Source: Siderastrea radians (taxonomy: Eukaryota; Cnidaria; Anthozoa; Scleractinia; Rhizangiidae). From it: a stretch of 64,000 nucleotides of DNA. The notes beneath the pieces were generated by a model that was given only the letters and a program-made list of their open reading frames with translations, made no database searches and was not told the origin of the DNA. This document shows, in pieces, positions 1-11,024 of this stretch; positions within the stretch are counted from its first letter, which is position 1, and every line of letters starts with the position of its first letter. The stretch spans positions 18,989,534 to 19,053,533 of the forward strand of contig OZ024895.1 of assembly GCA_964017195.1 (NCBI GenBank), in the 5' to 3' direction. A program made the position numbers and the translations under genes.

Positions 1-1692
1 ACACAACCAGACAAATTGTTGTCTTTCCATGTATGTTTAATCAGCTAGATTACAAATTTCAAGTGGAAACAGTTCAGTAGAAATTCATAGAAAACGTTCT
101 TATCTTAAATGGATTGCATAACATAACAACTTCAACCGAGTTAGTTGGGAATCACCTTTCCACAAGTAGTCACGTAAACTGGAAGAGGTGATACAGGTAA
201 CACAATTCTGTAAAATGCACAACATTAGTGACATTGACAATATGAGAGCTGTAGGAGAATTTGCAGATTTAATTCAAGTGCATGGCTCACAACTTAACTT
301 AAGCTTGTAACGACTGTCTTTGATAAGGCCACAGGTTTCCTTGTTATTATTCCATCTAAGTTGTTGCGTCATTTTACACAACTGTATAAACTTTTGCGTT
401 TCGCCCACCTTCACAGTTCAGTTGCAACCAGAAGTGACGTCACTTTTTTGTTTCAAGCAAAAGAAGAATGTGTATATAACAAAATGAGATTTTTTAAATG
501 TATTTTTCCTTTTAAACTAGAAAACATGCAACTCGTAGAAACCAGCGCTATTGACTTGAACAGTGCCATTGTATCAATGCAAATTTCATCACAATAAAAC
601 CAAGCTATAATTGTAATAGCTCGGGTTTTTATTGTCACGAGAGAGCCAATAAAATTGAGTTTATAATTTAGATATATCGATCCTACGGTGTGTATAAAAG
701 AAGCAATGACATTTCAAATTCTCGCAACAACTTTAATGCCAAGACGAGATACTTCGATATCAGAACAACGAGAAAAGCTTCACTTGAGATGGATGTGGGT
801 ATTTTCTGCAAGCTTCCAGTTCGGGCTCGCCAGGAAGGTTTGCAGTATGACGGATGCAACAGATGATAACATCAAACCTGCTAAGCTGAAATGATAAATT
901 TGGCTGCTGTATGTACTTAAGTTAAGATACGTTATTGTTTTCTCTTCGATTGAGTTAGACATCCTTATTTGTTATGGTATACACTCGGTGAGGACTTCAT
1001 AAAAATGCCGTAAATATTCATGTTAAACTACGAAGCTAAAAATTGCTTTCGTAAAATTGTAAAATTTCATAATAAAGATGAAATGCAAAGCTTAGACGAA
1101 TTTACACAACTGATAACCTGTCAAGCGAAACAGAACGAAAATCACTGTTTTGTAAATTTTTTTAATACCCGTGACTTTTTCAATACTTTCATGTTAGTGT
1201 ATCTGGCGCTAGATTCTTTTGATCGGATAGCAATTTTCCATTCCGTTCACAATTTTATTTTAAATGGTCATTTAAACGCAGTTTCAGTCGGTTGTTGATT
1301 GCAGGAGGCTTCCGGAACAAAAGAAAGAAAGAAACAAACAAACAACAAAATAAACGAATTTTGAGAATCAGCTAGACAATTGGAAGAATTTTCCTTCAAG
1401 CTCAAGTTTAAAAAGCGCATCAGTTTTGCAACCAAAATTAAATCCTGTAGATTGTCAGACCAACAACCATTGAACAGTCTCTAAAGGTTTTTCACCTTTT
1501 TAATCGGAGAAAGCAATCGCCATACACTACGGAAAATCAAGTCGTTTTGGTCATTTTACGGCATCAGTAATGCCTGCAAATGAATGAATTTTGGGATTCT
1601 ATTTCCCAATAATATCATTTTCTAATAAATTTTATATAAGTTTTTTCAGTGGTTTCATTTCTTTTCCTTCGTTATGCTAAGGTACCATATTA
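1..1692. other. Sparse AT-rich stretch
   Basis: No supportable gene. Short open frames on both strands look like chance openings in AT-rich DNA. The segment at about 1167-1232 shares the string GTGTATC[T/C]GGCGCTAGATT and flanking bases with 18275-18330, so it is part of a dispersed repeat of unknown class. Confidence 0.6.
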
Positions 1693-1863
1693 CCCGGAGA
1701 GGTTTTTCTCTGAGTACTCCGGTTTTCCCCTCTCCTCAAAAACCAACTTTTCTAAATTCCAGTTCGATCTGAACACAGTGGACGAAGAGCCACCTTGTGG
1801 ATGTGTCACTGCCTATATTATTATTATTATTATTATTATTATTTTATTTATTTATTTATTTGT
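1693..1863 (+). repeat. Dispersed short retroelement-like repeat, copy 1, with (TTA)n/(TTTA)n tail
   Basis: The segment carries ACTCCGGTTTTCCCCTCTCC followed by AAAAACCAAC and an AATTCCA block, and ends in a TTA then TTTA microsatellite (1815-1863). A second copy lies at about 19231-19425 and ends in a TTAG-rich tail. A shared body with a variable simple-repeat 3' tail is typical of SINEs or LINE 3' ends. The family name is not assigned. Confidence 0.65.
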
Positions 1864-3842
1864 TATATTTCTCAGGTCACAGAAGCCAGTGAAGCATGAA
1901 GAAGACCGCCTTTAACTGACTTCTGTCTTCTGTAAGCGCTTTTCATTAGTTATATTTTTAAACAATAATTTGTCTCGTTCTTCCCTTCGTCACTCAGTCA
2001 TTAGAAAATACATTTTCTAATGATTGCCAATGCTTGGCCGGAAGCACTTTTCACTTTGATTCCTCCTCGAGAGAAAATGAAAGTACCTTCTTTTATTAAA
2101 AAAAAAAAATGAATTGTTTCCTTGCACATGTTTGATGATGCGTATTTACATGTAAATGTCATCTTCTCTTTTCCTTTTAGCTCTCTTCTCCTCTTTTTTC
2201 TTGTCTTATCTTTTCTTTCTTTTAGTTCTCACTCTTTTATCCATATTTTTATCTTTCAGGAAAAAGATGGAAAGGTCCTTTTACTCCAAAAATTGTAATA
2301 ATCGACGCAAAATGTAATTAGCTTTTGACGCAGAATGTAATTTTATAGTAACTCAAAATGTAATACCTTTTAACGCAAAATGTACATGTAATAAACGTGA
2401 ATACCGCAAAATTTAATAAACTTGACGGGAAATGTAATAACTTTGGTTTTGTTCCATGTTTTGGCAAAGAACACACATAAACACAAATGCTGGGAAACGA
2501 CAGTATCAATAAAGTAGTATACGTCATCTATTACGTCACAAGGGCTTATAACTCTGTTCATTTATACAGGTCATCCACCTTGGACACCATACTTTAAAGG
2601 GTTACAAGCCCTTCTTTCTTTAGTTTCTAGTTTCTAGTCTCTAGTTTTCTTTAAATCTTGTTTGTTTGTCTGTTTGTTTGTTTTCTCATCTAGAAATGTT
2701 TTATCGATCACCCCCTGGAAGATAAATGAGTAAGGTCAGTCAGGATTACGTTACATGTCTGTATTTCACAGGCTTTGACTCTGTTTCAACAATATGACAT
2801 CGCTAAAGATGAACAAACACTTGCATTAGTGTGACTATTACACACCCCACTGCAACAGATGCCTACAGAAAGGCAGCAAACTCCTTTTAAACTAAATGCG
2901 TGTAATGATAAGTTCGTGTTAAATTTTTATAACTCAAATCAAGCATTGATGTGCAGTGTAACGTGGTGAGTTTATTCACATATATACTTTGTTTACGTTG
3001 TTACATTAAATTATAGGCAGTTTTACCTTCAAGTTGTCTTCCTTCAGGGAAGTCTTAAGGGTAGAAAATTTCCTTTTAACACCATTGGGTAAATGAATCA
3101 AATGGATCCAATAAATGGATTCACTTGGAGTCGTTAAAAAGATCCATACACCAGTAATTCAGGAGTGTTGTTGAATAACAACTTTCATCCAATATCCTGC
3201 TTGTTAATTAGAGAATGCCGTTAACTGATAACATATATTTTTTCCGTGAGAAAATAGAACGCGAGAACTCTCAGTACAGCCATCTGTGGAGCAAGGGCCT
3301 CCACAGATTAGAGAGATACTGGTCGTTGGCAATAACTATTGGTTATTGATAACATAAACTTGTCGACAACTATTTGCGAACGACACAGGCCTCCTAAGCC
3401 GCAGTGAAGCAAAGTGCATGTTCAATGACTAAACTAGCGTTTAGTACTAAAATGTACATGCTAAAAGCAAAAAAGGATAAAGCAGAGGAAGACCCTTTAA
3501 AGACCAAAAAAAGCGATTTAGTAGACATTAACTGTAACGACGAAATACGTTCCGAGAACGGTAAGGCAGGGCAAATCATCTATAGTCGTCGAAAATAAGG
3601 TCGGAATTCATTCCCAACAAAGCAAAGGCATGCAGATTTTACATAAGACGACCACTGAGTTCACCTGATTGAGTGTGGTTACGTATTTAATAATCCAAGC
3701 TGGCCAAAATCCCTTTATAGGACTTTCTACCAAACTACTCTATTTACTGTAATCTTTTGACAACACTTCTTGCAAAAAAAGCTTGCAATATATCCCTTGC
3801 GGGCGGTATTTAGCATGTAATGTAACTTGCAATATAGCCCAA
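1864..3842. other. Sparse stretch with pyrimidine-rich patches
   Basis: Apart from CT-rich and T-rich runs (about 2160-2260 and 2600-2690), a poly-A run near 2097 and AATGTAATA-like words repeated loosely at 2290-2440, I see nothing. A Lys/Asp-rich open frame at 3404-3598 (+) has no recognisable domain and weak start context. I do not call it a gene. Confidence 0.5.
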
Positions 3843-3844
3843 GC

Positions 3845-4007
3845 TGCACATACTATATATATATATATGTATATACTATAGACACTGCACATACTGCACA
3901 TACTATATATATGTATATACTATACACACTGCACATACTGCACATACTATATATATGTATATACTATACACACTGCACATACTGCACATACTATATATAT
4001 GTATATC
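3845..4007 (+). repeat. Minisatellite, 44-bp unit, about 3.5 copies
   Basis: The word CACTGCACATACTGCACATA recurs at 3883, 3927 and 3971, exactly 44 bp apart, each followed by an AT-rich block with GTATATACTATA. The Tyr/Cys/His-rich open frame over it is a by-product of the repeat. Confidence 0.9.
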
Positions 4008-4129
4008 AATGCACGTTAAAAGGTGTTTTGACAACTTTTTTGGTAACTTTAAAAAAACAAAAAAAAAACGAAAAAAAATGGGGGCAAAAAGGCCGCCCGT
4101 GACTCTGCTTTCCCCTAACCCTCTCACTC

Positions 4130-4331
4130 AAAAGAGAGCAAAAAAGAAAAAGAAAGACACGAGGTGATGGCGCTCCTTCAAAAAGAAATCCAAATGCAGA
4201 TAGAAAGCCAGTAACAGCAACAGCAGCAATAGAATATGATACAGCAGCAGCTCATGACCATGATGCAGCAGCAGCAGCAACAGCAAATACAACTCATGTT
4301 TGGACTTGTGTTTAAAACTGACAAGCACTGA
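4130..4331 (+). pseudogene. C-terminal remnant of a Harbinger-associated Myb/SANT-like protein
   Basis: The frame reads a basic stretch, then a coiled, Gln-rich tail with many CAG codons, and ends in a short hydrophobic segment and stop. This matches the C-terminal end of the better preserved Myb-like gene at 8315-10087, which also ends in a Gln-rich QQQQIQQMQ-type tail. In-frame stops at about 4218 and 4237 break it. It faces the transposase at 4521-5843 tail to tail, as in the second copy, so the two fragments are one decayed Harbinger element. Confidence 0.6.
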
Positions 4332-4520
4332 CTAGAAAGTTAGAAAGTTGTATATATCATGATGAAACGGATTGCTTATAGAAACAGCAAAATGTTCATT
4401 CCTTGTTACTTCAGTTTTTGATACGTTAAGCGTCTAGATAATCTCACCAAAACTTCGTTTTTTGTAGTTTTTAAACTTCAATGTAACTAGTAACTAGTAA
4501 AATTGTAACTTGTTCAGGAT

Positions 4521-5843
4521 TTAGTTTACCCGAGAAGAACTCGGTTTAAAAACTTGGCTTCTAAAAAAAAGACTACAGTGTATTCTTGTCACTGTGAAGC
4601 TTCTATTAAACGAAGAAGAGATTTGAACATAGGAGGTTGAATGTGTGTCACGAACAATATTCAAAAGACTACCAGAAATACTCTTGAGTATTGGAGCCCT
4701 GGAGGGCCCAAATTGAAATAGTGTAATACAATATTTCAATAAACACAAGTGTGGGCAATCTGGAGAAACAAGATTCCAAGAAACCCCAACAAGATAACAA
4801 GGGATAACAAGGGATCTTGGGATAACAAGATACCCCAAACGTTTCCAAAGATCCGCTCTACGGATGCGCGTACTTCACTCATCGCCTGATTATAAAGTTG
4901 CCTTTGGGGTATCAAATGTGCGTCTCTAAATGCAGTTTGAACTAAATGAACTCCCAGCCGGTAAGAAGGGTCACCATACAAACATAAAGATTGACCGTGG
5001 GCCCAGGAAACTCTCTGTGGTTCTCTTAACATCCTTGTTTCGTGTAGCATCATACTTTCGTGTTGCCGTTCTGCAAATGGCCCTGCTAAATTGGGAATCG
5101 TTTGGTGACCGTTTGGTGTTACAACGCTTTGAAACAGTTATCGCATGGACGCGTTTATGTCCGTTGTAAAGTACGCGTTGGTTGTTTTTAGGCTTTGCTA
5201 TTCAGCAAAGGGTTCCATCAACAAAAATAAAACAGTTCTGCAATGGAACGCCTCGGTCATGAATGGTTTCCGCATGGCGCTGAAGCATCCGAGGCTGAAG
5301 AAATGTCTAACTCCAGCACTCAAGGCGATGGTGATGTGCATTAATCTAAAACTGTATCAGTTGAATGTGAGGCACAATTCAGTTGGATTTCGGCCAAAAC
5401 GCAGTATATATGGAAACGCAACCCTCTTCAACAAAAGACAAAGTCTTTCTAGTCCAGAACAAACAGTTCTCTGAGAACAAAGGAACCTGTCCGGTAATTG
5501 TAGAGCTTCCAGTAGTAAACAAAATATCGGCTTTAGGCTCCTTTAGCGAACCTTAATTCTGTTCTGCATTCGGTGTCACCCCAGTCGTCAAAGCTAAATC
5601 TTTCAAATTTCTAGTAAGGAAATAATTCCCTAGACTTGTTTTCCTCATATAAAACAGCGAATTCGACAGTGTCAATTGCACTGGTTTGATTGGGAAAAAG
5701 GAATGCTTCCCTGAGGCTTCGAAGTCCTCTATCCACCAAGATGGAAAACAACTTCGTTTTGGATTTCCCGCGTTGTATGGCTGTGACCGCCATACAACTG
5801 TGACCGCGTTGTATGGCTGTACTCCCGTCTTCATCACGGTCAA
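4521..5843 (-). pseudogene. Decayed PIF/Harbinger transposase (DDE_Tnp_4)
   Basis: Read on the minus strand, the pieces follow the order of a Harbinger nuclease: an ELRFAK-type N-terminal block near 5550, VDGT near 5213 (first catalytic Asp), NNQR..YNGHKRVHA near 5170, CLYGDPSYRLG near 4965 (second Asp), SEVRASVERIFG near 4870 (catalytic Glu), and a C-terminal N/F-x-LGP-like block near 4710. All three acidic residues can be seen, but several frame changes and stops separate them, so no active enzyme is encoded. The copy at 11025-11545 shares the GDPxY and MSEVR motifs. A short CGTTGTATGGCTGT repeat at 5770-5815 lies at the N-terminal edge. The TIRs were not located. Confidence 0.75.
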
Positions 5844-5849
5844 CTGGCT

Positions 5850-6419
5850 GCGTCCTCTTGCTCTCGCGTCTTGTTGCTAAAGCAGCTCATTAGTCCTTAC
5901 GGCCAAACACTTTCATTGCAAACTTCGTAAAACTTTGGACATGTTTTCAGGGAGACGTATATTCGGCAGCGCTCAATCAAAGGGTAACCGATCGTTTCAC
6001 ACCCAAGTCGATTCGAACCCAGTCGATTCGGTCCCAGTTTTCGGTTCATTCGTACCCAGTATTTCAGTTGATTGGTACCCTGCTTGGAGTTTAAAGAGTT
6101 CAAAACCTTTAACCGCCTATAAAAGTTATTCGTTTCACACTTTCTCCCCTTTTTGGTTTTGTTGTCATTTATGTTAGGATTGGTCAAGTGTACCGTACTG
6201 TTTCGTCACCTGTGAATGAAGGTACCGTAAGTAAATTAATTTTCAGCAAACGAATCCCAACAGATAGTTCTGACTTTACTTTACTGACAAATACTACATC
6301 CGAAAAAGAAATGGAGACAGCATTTGAAGTATTTTGATTAATTTTTCTCCTTTTATATGCCTTGAGGGCTGTAAGACGAACAGAGGAAACGACGTTGTTG
6401 TTGAGCCTATTGTTGCTGG
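5850..6419. other. No gene seen
   Basis: The stretch has short reiterated words (CCCAGTCGATTCG-like, about 6000-6060) and chance open frames on both strands. No domain or repeat family is recognised. Confidence 0.5.
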
Positions 6420-6828
6420 TCATCTCCCTACACTGTTGACAAAACACGAGTTTATTCGAAAAAGTGAACTTTGAGTCGTTCGTATAAATGGACATTCAGG
6501 TCAGTTCATCAGAATATTTTTGGACTGCGGACTAGGCACTAGCCACAGACTGGCGAAAAAACTGTTATAAGTTTTGTCATGTTGGTTAAGTTAGTCTGAC
6601 TTCTAACAAACTACAAAGCGAAATAAATTCGAGTATCACTTGATTCTAAGCATTTTTGGCAGGCAGTCACAGGAATTTAAATTTTTCCTTATCAGTCTGT
6701 TAAATTAGAATATGTTAAAGACAAACACTTTGATACACTGATTCTACTGTACATCAGTGTTTGGCTAACTCTGATTATCACTTATTATAACTCGTCTTTG
6801 TTTCGTCTTTTCATTTAAGAACGGCAAT

Positions 6829-6864
6829 GGACGTGGTTGACATACATTTTGCAGAAGGTTGCTG
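6829..6864 (+). pseudogene. Degenerate acidic exon of the small RING-like family (copy at 6.8 kb)
   Basis: Following TCATTTAAG, the frame reads T-A-M-D-V-V-D-I-H-F and soon stops at TGA. It is the counterpart of the better exons at 7282, 15441 and 27288, but it lacks the Glu-x-Met end and the GTAAG donor. It is probably dead. Confidence 0.5.
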
Positions 6865-7280
6865 ATTCATATGTTAGGGTTGTAGACGGATAACTAAATT
6901 GATAGTCTTTAAATAATATTTTTGCTTTATCGGTAAAACTTTCCTTAAATGACCTTGAATACGTTTATTAAACTGATTAAATATTTTCTTTAAAAACCTT
7001 CAGTGCTGTAAGACGAACAGATCGTCTAGTCAAAACCAAGTCCTTTATTGAAAAGTGTAATTATAAGTTTTGCCATGTTGATTAAGTAAATTTGACTTCT
7101 ACCCAACTTCAAAGTCAGCTAAAATTCGAGTATCACTTGATCTAGAAAAAAAAAAGACATTTTCGTAGGGCAGTCAGAGGAATGCAATTAACTGTACATC
7201 TGTTATGCTGTACATCAATGTTCAGTTGGGTACTGTTGAAAACGTACAATAACTCGTCTTTGTTTCGTCTTCACATTTTA

Positions 7281-7314
7281 GAAATGAAATGGACGAGGTC
7301 CCCGAGGAAATGGT
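7281..7314 (+). pseudogene. Acidic exon 3 of the small RING-like family, unit A
   Basis: An acceptor (CACATTTTAG) precedes N-E-M-D-E-V-P-E-E-M, directly followed by the donor GTAAGA. The likely partner is the tiny exon at 7924 (Asp-Leu-Asp-stop). No first exon or RING exon is seen upstream in this unit, so it is a partial copy. Confidence 0.55.
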
Positions 7315-7374
7315 AAGAACATTGCTGTTGAAGATCAACATGCATGTACTTTTTTTCCCGAACTCTTTTCAGAT

Positions 7375-7515
7375 AGACAGGTAGATATTTAGATAGTTCT
7401 ATAGATATGTAGACAGACAGCGGGATAGATCTAGATAGACAGGCAGACAGACAGATGGGTAGGTAAGTAGGTAGGTAGTTGGTAGGTATGCTGGTTGGCT
7501 GGTTGGTAGGTGTTC
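7375..7515 (+). repeat. Degenerate GATA/GACA/GGTA microsatellite in the intron
   Basis: Tetranucleotide runs (AGATAGACAGG, GACAGACAGA, GTAGGTAGGTAG, GGTTGGCTGG) directly follow the acidic exon. A shorter relic of the same run follows the paralogous exon at 15555-15635 and a (GACA)n follows the one at 27424, so the microsatellite was already in the ancestral intron. Confidence 0.8.
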
Positions 7516-7584
7516 TATATTAAATACGAAACGATATGCGTAATCTATAATTAATAATTTATAACTTTGTTAATATGCAAGTAA

Positions 7585-7710
7585 AAGTCACCAAACTGTA
7601 GCCTTTCCTAAAATTTGTTGGGAACAATATAGTGGGACATGTCATTGTTGTTCAAATCTTATGTTGCAATGGCAATTATACTTTGACAGGCCATTGTTTT
7701 GTAAACATTT
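7585..7710 (+). repeat. Dispersed 'GTCACCAAAC' repeat, copy 1
   Basis: Ordered blocks AAAAGTCACCAAACT, CTTTCCTAAAATTT, GGGAACAAT, GCAATGGCAA and TTTGACAGGCCATT are shared with 15262-15380, with 48570-48720, and with the reverse complement of 48130-48330. At 48.5 kb the same body lies inside an element with perfect TIRs, so this is probably a piece of that MITE family within the intron of the gene unit. Confidence 0.7.
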
Positions 7711-7924
7711 CAAATTTTACAGTTTTAAATGAAAAAATTTAACTTTATTTTCATTTTTATTACATGTCGTATCAAAATTGGCAACCATCATGACACCATG
7801 ACGTGGTTTTCCGCAAAAGAAACCTAACACGTCATTCTGACTTAGAATTCCGATTTAAATTACGCATAATTTGTAACAAGAGAAAAAAAACATGACACAC
7901 CTTAATCTTAATTGTCTTTTCAGG

Positions 7925-7935
7925 ACCTAGACTAA
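7925..7935 (+). pseudogene. Terminal micro-exon of unit A (Asp-Leu-Asp-stop)
   Basis: TCTTTTCAG precedes GAC CTA GAC TAA. The same arrangement occurs at 15756 (GAC CTC GAC TGA) and 27530 (GAC ATC GAC GTC TGA). In every case the preceding exon ends in a Met codon at a GTAAG donor, giving matching phase. See the family discussion under findings. Confidence 0.55.
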
Positions 7936-7949
7936 AATGGCTGCAAAAA

Positions 7950-8314
7950 TTATGGTTGAGTATTGAACGTCTTCGCTTTTATATCCTTGGATTAATATTA
8001 GGGAATTTAAAATAGGTCACCACGGTCACCCAGTACGGTTGAACAAGTAGTCGCGATCTGGGTGGGATATGCACATGACTATTTCTCCCTCGTTTACTGT
8101 AGCAGTTTGAGACGGTGAGTTGCACGAAAAAGTCACGTAGCAACGACTGCAAAGGTAATTATTTCGATCTTTATCTGGAATTCAGCCGTATTTCTGCTCT
8201 TGGAGACTAAAACATGTTTTTAGGCATCCCCCTTGAGTGCTTTGGGTTAAATAACGTACATATTTTGCAGATCTGTCTTTTCCAAAGTCAAGTTGCTCAT
8301 TGAAAGTTAGCCGC
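7950..8314. other. Upstream region of the second Harbinger copy
   Basis: No gene is seen. The element's left terminus may lie here, ahead of the Myb-like gene start at 8315, but I could not match a TIR pair. Confidence 0.35.
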
Positions 8315-10087
8315 ATGGAACAATCTCAGTCATCTCTGTAAGTAAAGTTTTGCAAATTTAGCATTTATCGAACTTTTATTTATTATTATTGCGGTCTAAT
8401 TTGGCCTCAGCCTCTTCCTTATTTACTGTGGCCTGTTTTTAAGTTTATCTTCGTTTGTTCGCTATTTCTATCTCTGTCGTTTTGCTGTCGTTGTCGTTTT
8501 TCTAAGCTTATTGAAAAATTTTTAAGTTTATATGAATTTCGCAGAAAGCCAAAAAGCCACAACTAAAATGGACTTTTATTTACTTTTTCTAGAGCTGCAG
8601 ATGACTCCTCAGATCTCAAAAACAACTGAGCACAACAGCATTGTGTTTTAAAGTCTTTACAATTCCTTCGCAGTGTTTTGGCAACCTTAGCAAGCTTAAA
8701 AAATCAGACCAGTTTAATATGAACGCTTATTTAAACCTTTTTTCATTGACAAGCTGTAGTTTAATTAATACAGTATCAATTGCTTTTTTTTTCTTCTCAC
8801 GATCAAAAAACGATTGACCTCATATTCCTTTTATTCATAACGTGCACTTCTTGTCTGTTATTAACAGTAAAACCTTTCGCTGGACAAGCCAAAAAGACAC
8901 ACTCCTCTTGAGAGAAGTTCGAGTGATTGAGCCGTACATGTATAAACCTGGCAGGAAAATGGCAAGGCAAAAATGGAAAGAGGTTGCAGATAACGACAAC
9001 AGCTATGAATTGTTTCAGAAAAGTTCCCGGGATCAGAGAAGCGTGAGAGAGCATTTTCAGAAATTACTGGGGACTTTGAGGCAAAGATGTGAAAGGAAGA
9101 AACTTCAAATGGAATAAGCCCTGAACCTCTAACACAGGCTGAGGAGATCCTGGAAGAAATTGTTGAAATTATGAGCAACAAGCCGAGAATAAAAGGAGAT
9201 GAAGATGCCAAGACAGTAAGAGACCGTTGATTTACTATTTGTGTGTGTGTCTTTGTCTCTCTGTGTGCATTTGGTTGCGGTTGGGGAGGGGGGGGGGGGA
9301 AGCCAGGTGGGATAGGGGAACTGGAATTAGATGGGCTCTACAAAATGGGAGGAAAAGAATTCTTAATGCAAAGTCAACACTATCCTGGCATGGGTAGACA
9401 GGTATTTTTTTAAGGGGGTTTGCTTTTTTTTTTTTCGTTAATATAATGACTCTATTTGGGAATGAAAGTTAGCATCACTCTGTTAGTCTAACCAGAAGCC
9501 TGTTTGCTCCATGTCTTGCAGTAGTTCTAGTTGTAAGTTAATTCCCGATGAATTAAAGTGTTTAAATGCTACAAATAATGAAAACCAGAGACGCTTAAAA
9601 AAAAAAAAACTCTGCATGTGCTCATTTGAGAGAAGACAGCAATTGGGTACAGGTGTAAGACATGAGCCTTAGTTTGTGTTTTTCAAAATGAATTAGGGAC
9701 CAACTCATGTTTTTCCTTTAGAAAACAGAAAGAAGCCAGGCTTTAGAAGCCAGAAACAAAGCCATGAACACCTGGGCTAAAGCAAAGAAAACTGCAGACA
9801 AAGCCAAAGACGAATCAGAGGATAATTTGAGTGACAACCATAAGCCTTTGCCAAAGAAAAACAGAAAAATGCGAAGAGGGAGTGATGCACTGAATCTTTT
9901 ACAAGAGCAAGGTGAAAGAGAAGAGGAGCGAAGACTCGAAGAATTAAAGTATCGCAGGGAGATGGCTGCCATTGAAGCAAAGCGTCAAGATCTTCTTCAG
10001 CAGTACCTACAAATGCAGCAACAGCAAATTCAGCAAATGCAGACCATGGTGCTTCCTATTGTATATAGAATTACCAGAACTGATTAG
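8315..10087 (+). pseudogene. Harbinger-associated Myb/SANT-like DNA-binding protein, three exons, frameshifted
   Basis: Exon 1 is 8315-8337 (MEQSQSS, donor CT|GTAAGT), exon 2 is 8868-9215, and exon 3 is 9722-10087. The junction phases are consistent: CT+T AAA for exons 1-2, and a codon boundary for exons 2-3. Exon 2 begins KTFRWTSQKDTLLLREVRV with RQKWKEVADN further on, the Trp-spaced helix pattern of a Myb/SANT-like (trihelix) domain. Exon 3 encodes a basic, Glu/Lys-rich coiled region and a Gln-rich tail ending at TAG. In PIF/Harbinger elements such a protein partners the DDE transposase for nuclear import and DNA binding. Around 9080-9095 the frame shifts and a TGA intervenes before the frame resumes (SPEPLTQAEEILEEI), so this copy is broken. 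The matching transposase lies convergently at 11025-11545. Confidence 0.75.
9216..9721 (+). other. Intron of the Myb-like gene
   Basis: It holds G-runs (about 9287-9300), T-runs (9428-9437) and A-runs (about 9598-9610) between donor GTAAGAG and acceptor TTTCCTTTAG. No other feature is seen. Confidence 0.6.
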
Positions 10088-10371
10088 TTTCGACTGTGAA
10101 TGTTTCATTGACATTCAGTTTTCGGTTGGTTACGGTTATTAATGCTAACAAGCAATTTTGTGAATGTTCATAGCTGTTTGTATTCACACTTTTTCAAACA
10201 ATTAAGGTGATATATTTGTGACAGATGTTCAACATGATTCCTGTCCTTTTGTATTTTTTGAAAGGCACCTTTTCTTCAACAACCATTGATATTGTACTTA
10301 TGTTCATTATAATTAGGTAATAGATCAAAAACGAGTGCGAGTTTTTCATCAGCGGTTCCAAACACCGAGAA

Positions 10372-10701
10372 ACGGATGAAAGCACGACGCCGAAGGCGGA
10401 GTGCTTTTATTGTTTCGAGGAGGTCGAGTCCGGATCAGAACGATTTCGCGTTTCTAAAACTTCTTCTCAAGAAAATGTTCTGGTGAATGACGCCGTTCCA
10501 GCTTCAACTAAGTGTAAAAACAAGTGGGCTGTGAGCATTTTTGCCGAATGGCAGAGGTTAAGAAAGGTTAAAGTTCCGGTATTAGATTGTGGTGGTCTCT
10601 TCAAGGACTACGATTTGCACAAGGTTACCGCTCTGAGCGCAGATATTGCCGGAAGGGACGCTCTGTCGCTGAACTATTGGTTGTCAAAATTCGTGATGGA
10701 G
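10372..10701 (+). pseudogene. Exon of a KIAA1958/QRICH1-like (DUF3504) protein, possibly Crypton-derived
   Basis: The frame reads ECFYCFEEVESGSERFRV, then VPASTKCKNKWAVSIFAEW, a Gly/Leu segment and NYWLSKFVME, ending at a donor (GAG|GTAAAT at 10702). The 'NTK..K.W.V..F..W' layout followed by 'L...L..F..E' is the N-terminal helical region of the KIAA1958/ZMYM/QRICH1 tyrosine-recombinase-like family, which is common in cnidarian genomes. No downstream recombinase exon is visible. It sits between the two halves of the Harbinger element and does not belong to it. It may be a processed or captured first exon. The family assignment is from memory of the pattern. Confidence 0.55.
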
Positions 10702-11024
10702 GTAAATTTAAAAACTGTACAATTAATGTAACGGTGTCTAAGAAAGAATAATATCTTGCCGTATTGTTGTTGTAAGTAATGATTGAAGCGGCAAATATAC
10801 TGATTAAAATTCAAGTTTCTTGATCAGTGTCTTGATCAGTTTTTGAACTAATCGAATGTGTCTTGATCGGTATGTTCATTGGGTATCAAAATACATGCAC
10901 CTGACCCAATTGATGCAAGCTGATTGGGTCATCAGCACATGAATAATTAATGAATTTGAGAAGCTCAAATCAAACATTACTGACAAGTGATGACGCATAA
11001 AGGTCTGCTGTAAAGAGTGAAAAA

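Larger units (their letters stand above)
6420..7330 (+). repeat. Local direct duplication (6.42-6.86 kb and 7.00-7.31 kb) carrying acidic exons
   Basis: The two halves share ordered blocks: GTAAGACGAACAGA, TATAAGTTTTG[T/C]CATGTTG, TTCGAGTATCACTTGAT, GGCAGTCA[C/G]AGGAAT, and AACTCGTCTTTGTTTCGTCTT just before an acceptor and an acidic exon. The unit is about 460-500 bp with indels. It amplifies exon 3 of the small gene family described at 14988 and 27288. Confidence 0.75.

Noticed and set aside
1649..1915. Ile-rich membrane-like frame
   Set aside because: The Ile run is a translated (TTA)n/(ATT)n tail of a retroelement-like repeat.
3845..4007. CRISPR-like array from regularly spaced words
   Set aside because: The spacers are not unique: the whole 44-bp unit repeats, and the context is eukaryotic. 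It is a minisatellite.
4128..4328. Leu-rich minus-strand frame
   Set aside because: It is the antisense of CAG-rich (Gln) sequence in the Myb-like remnant.
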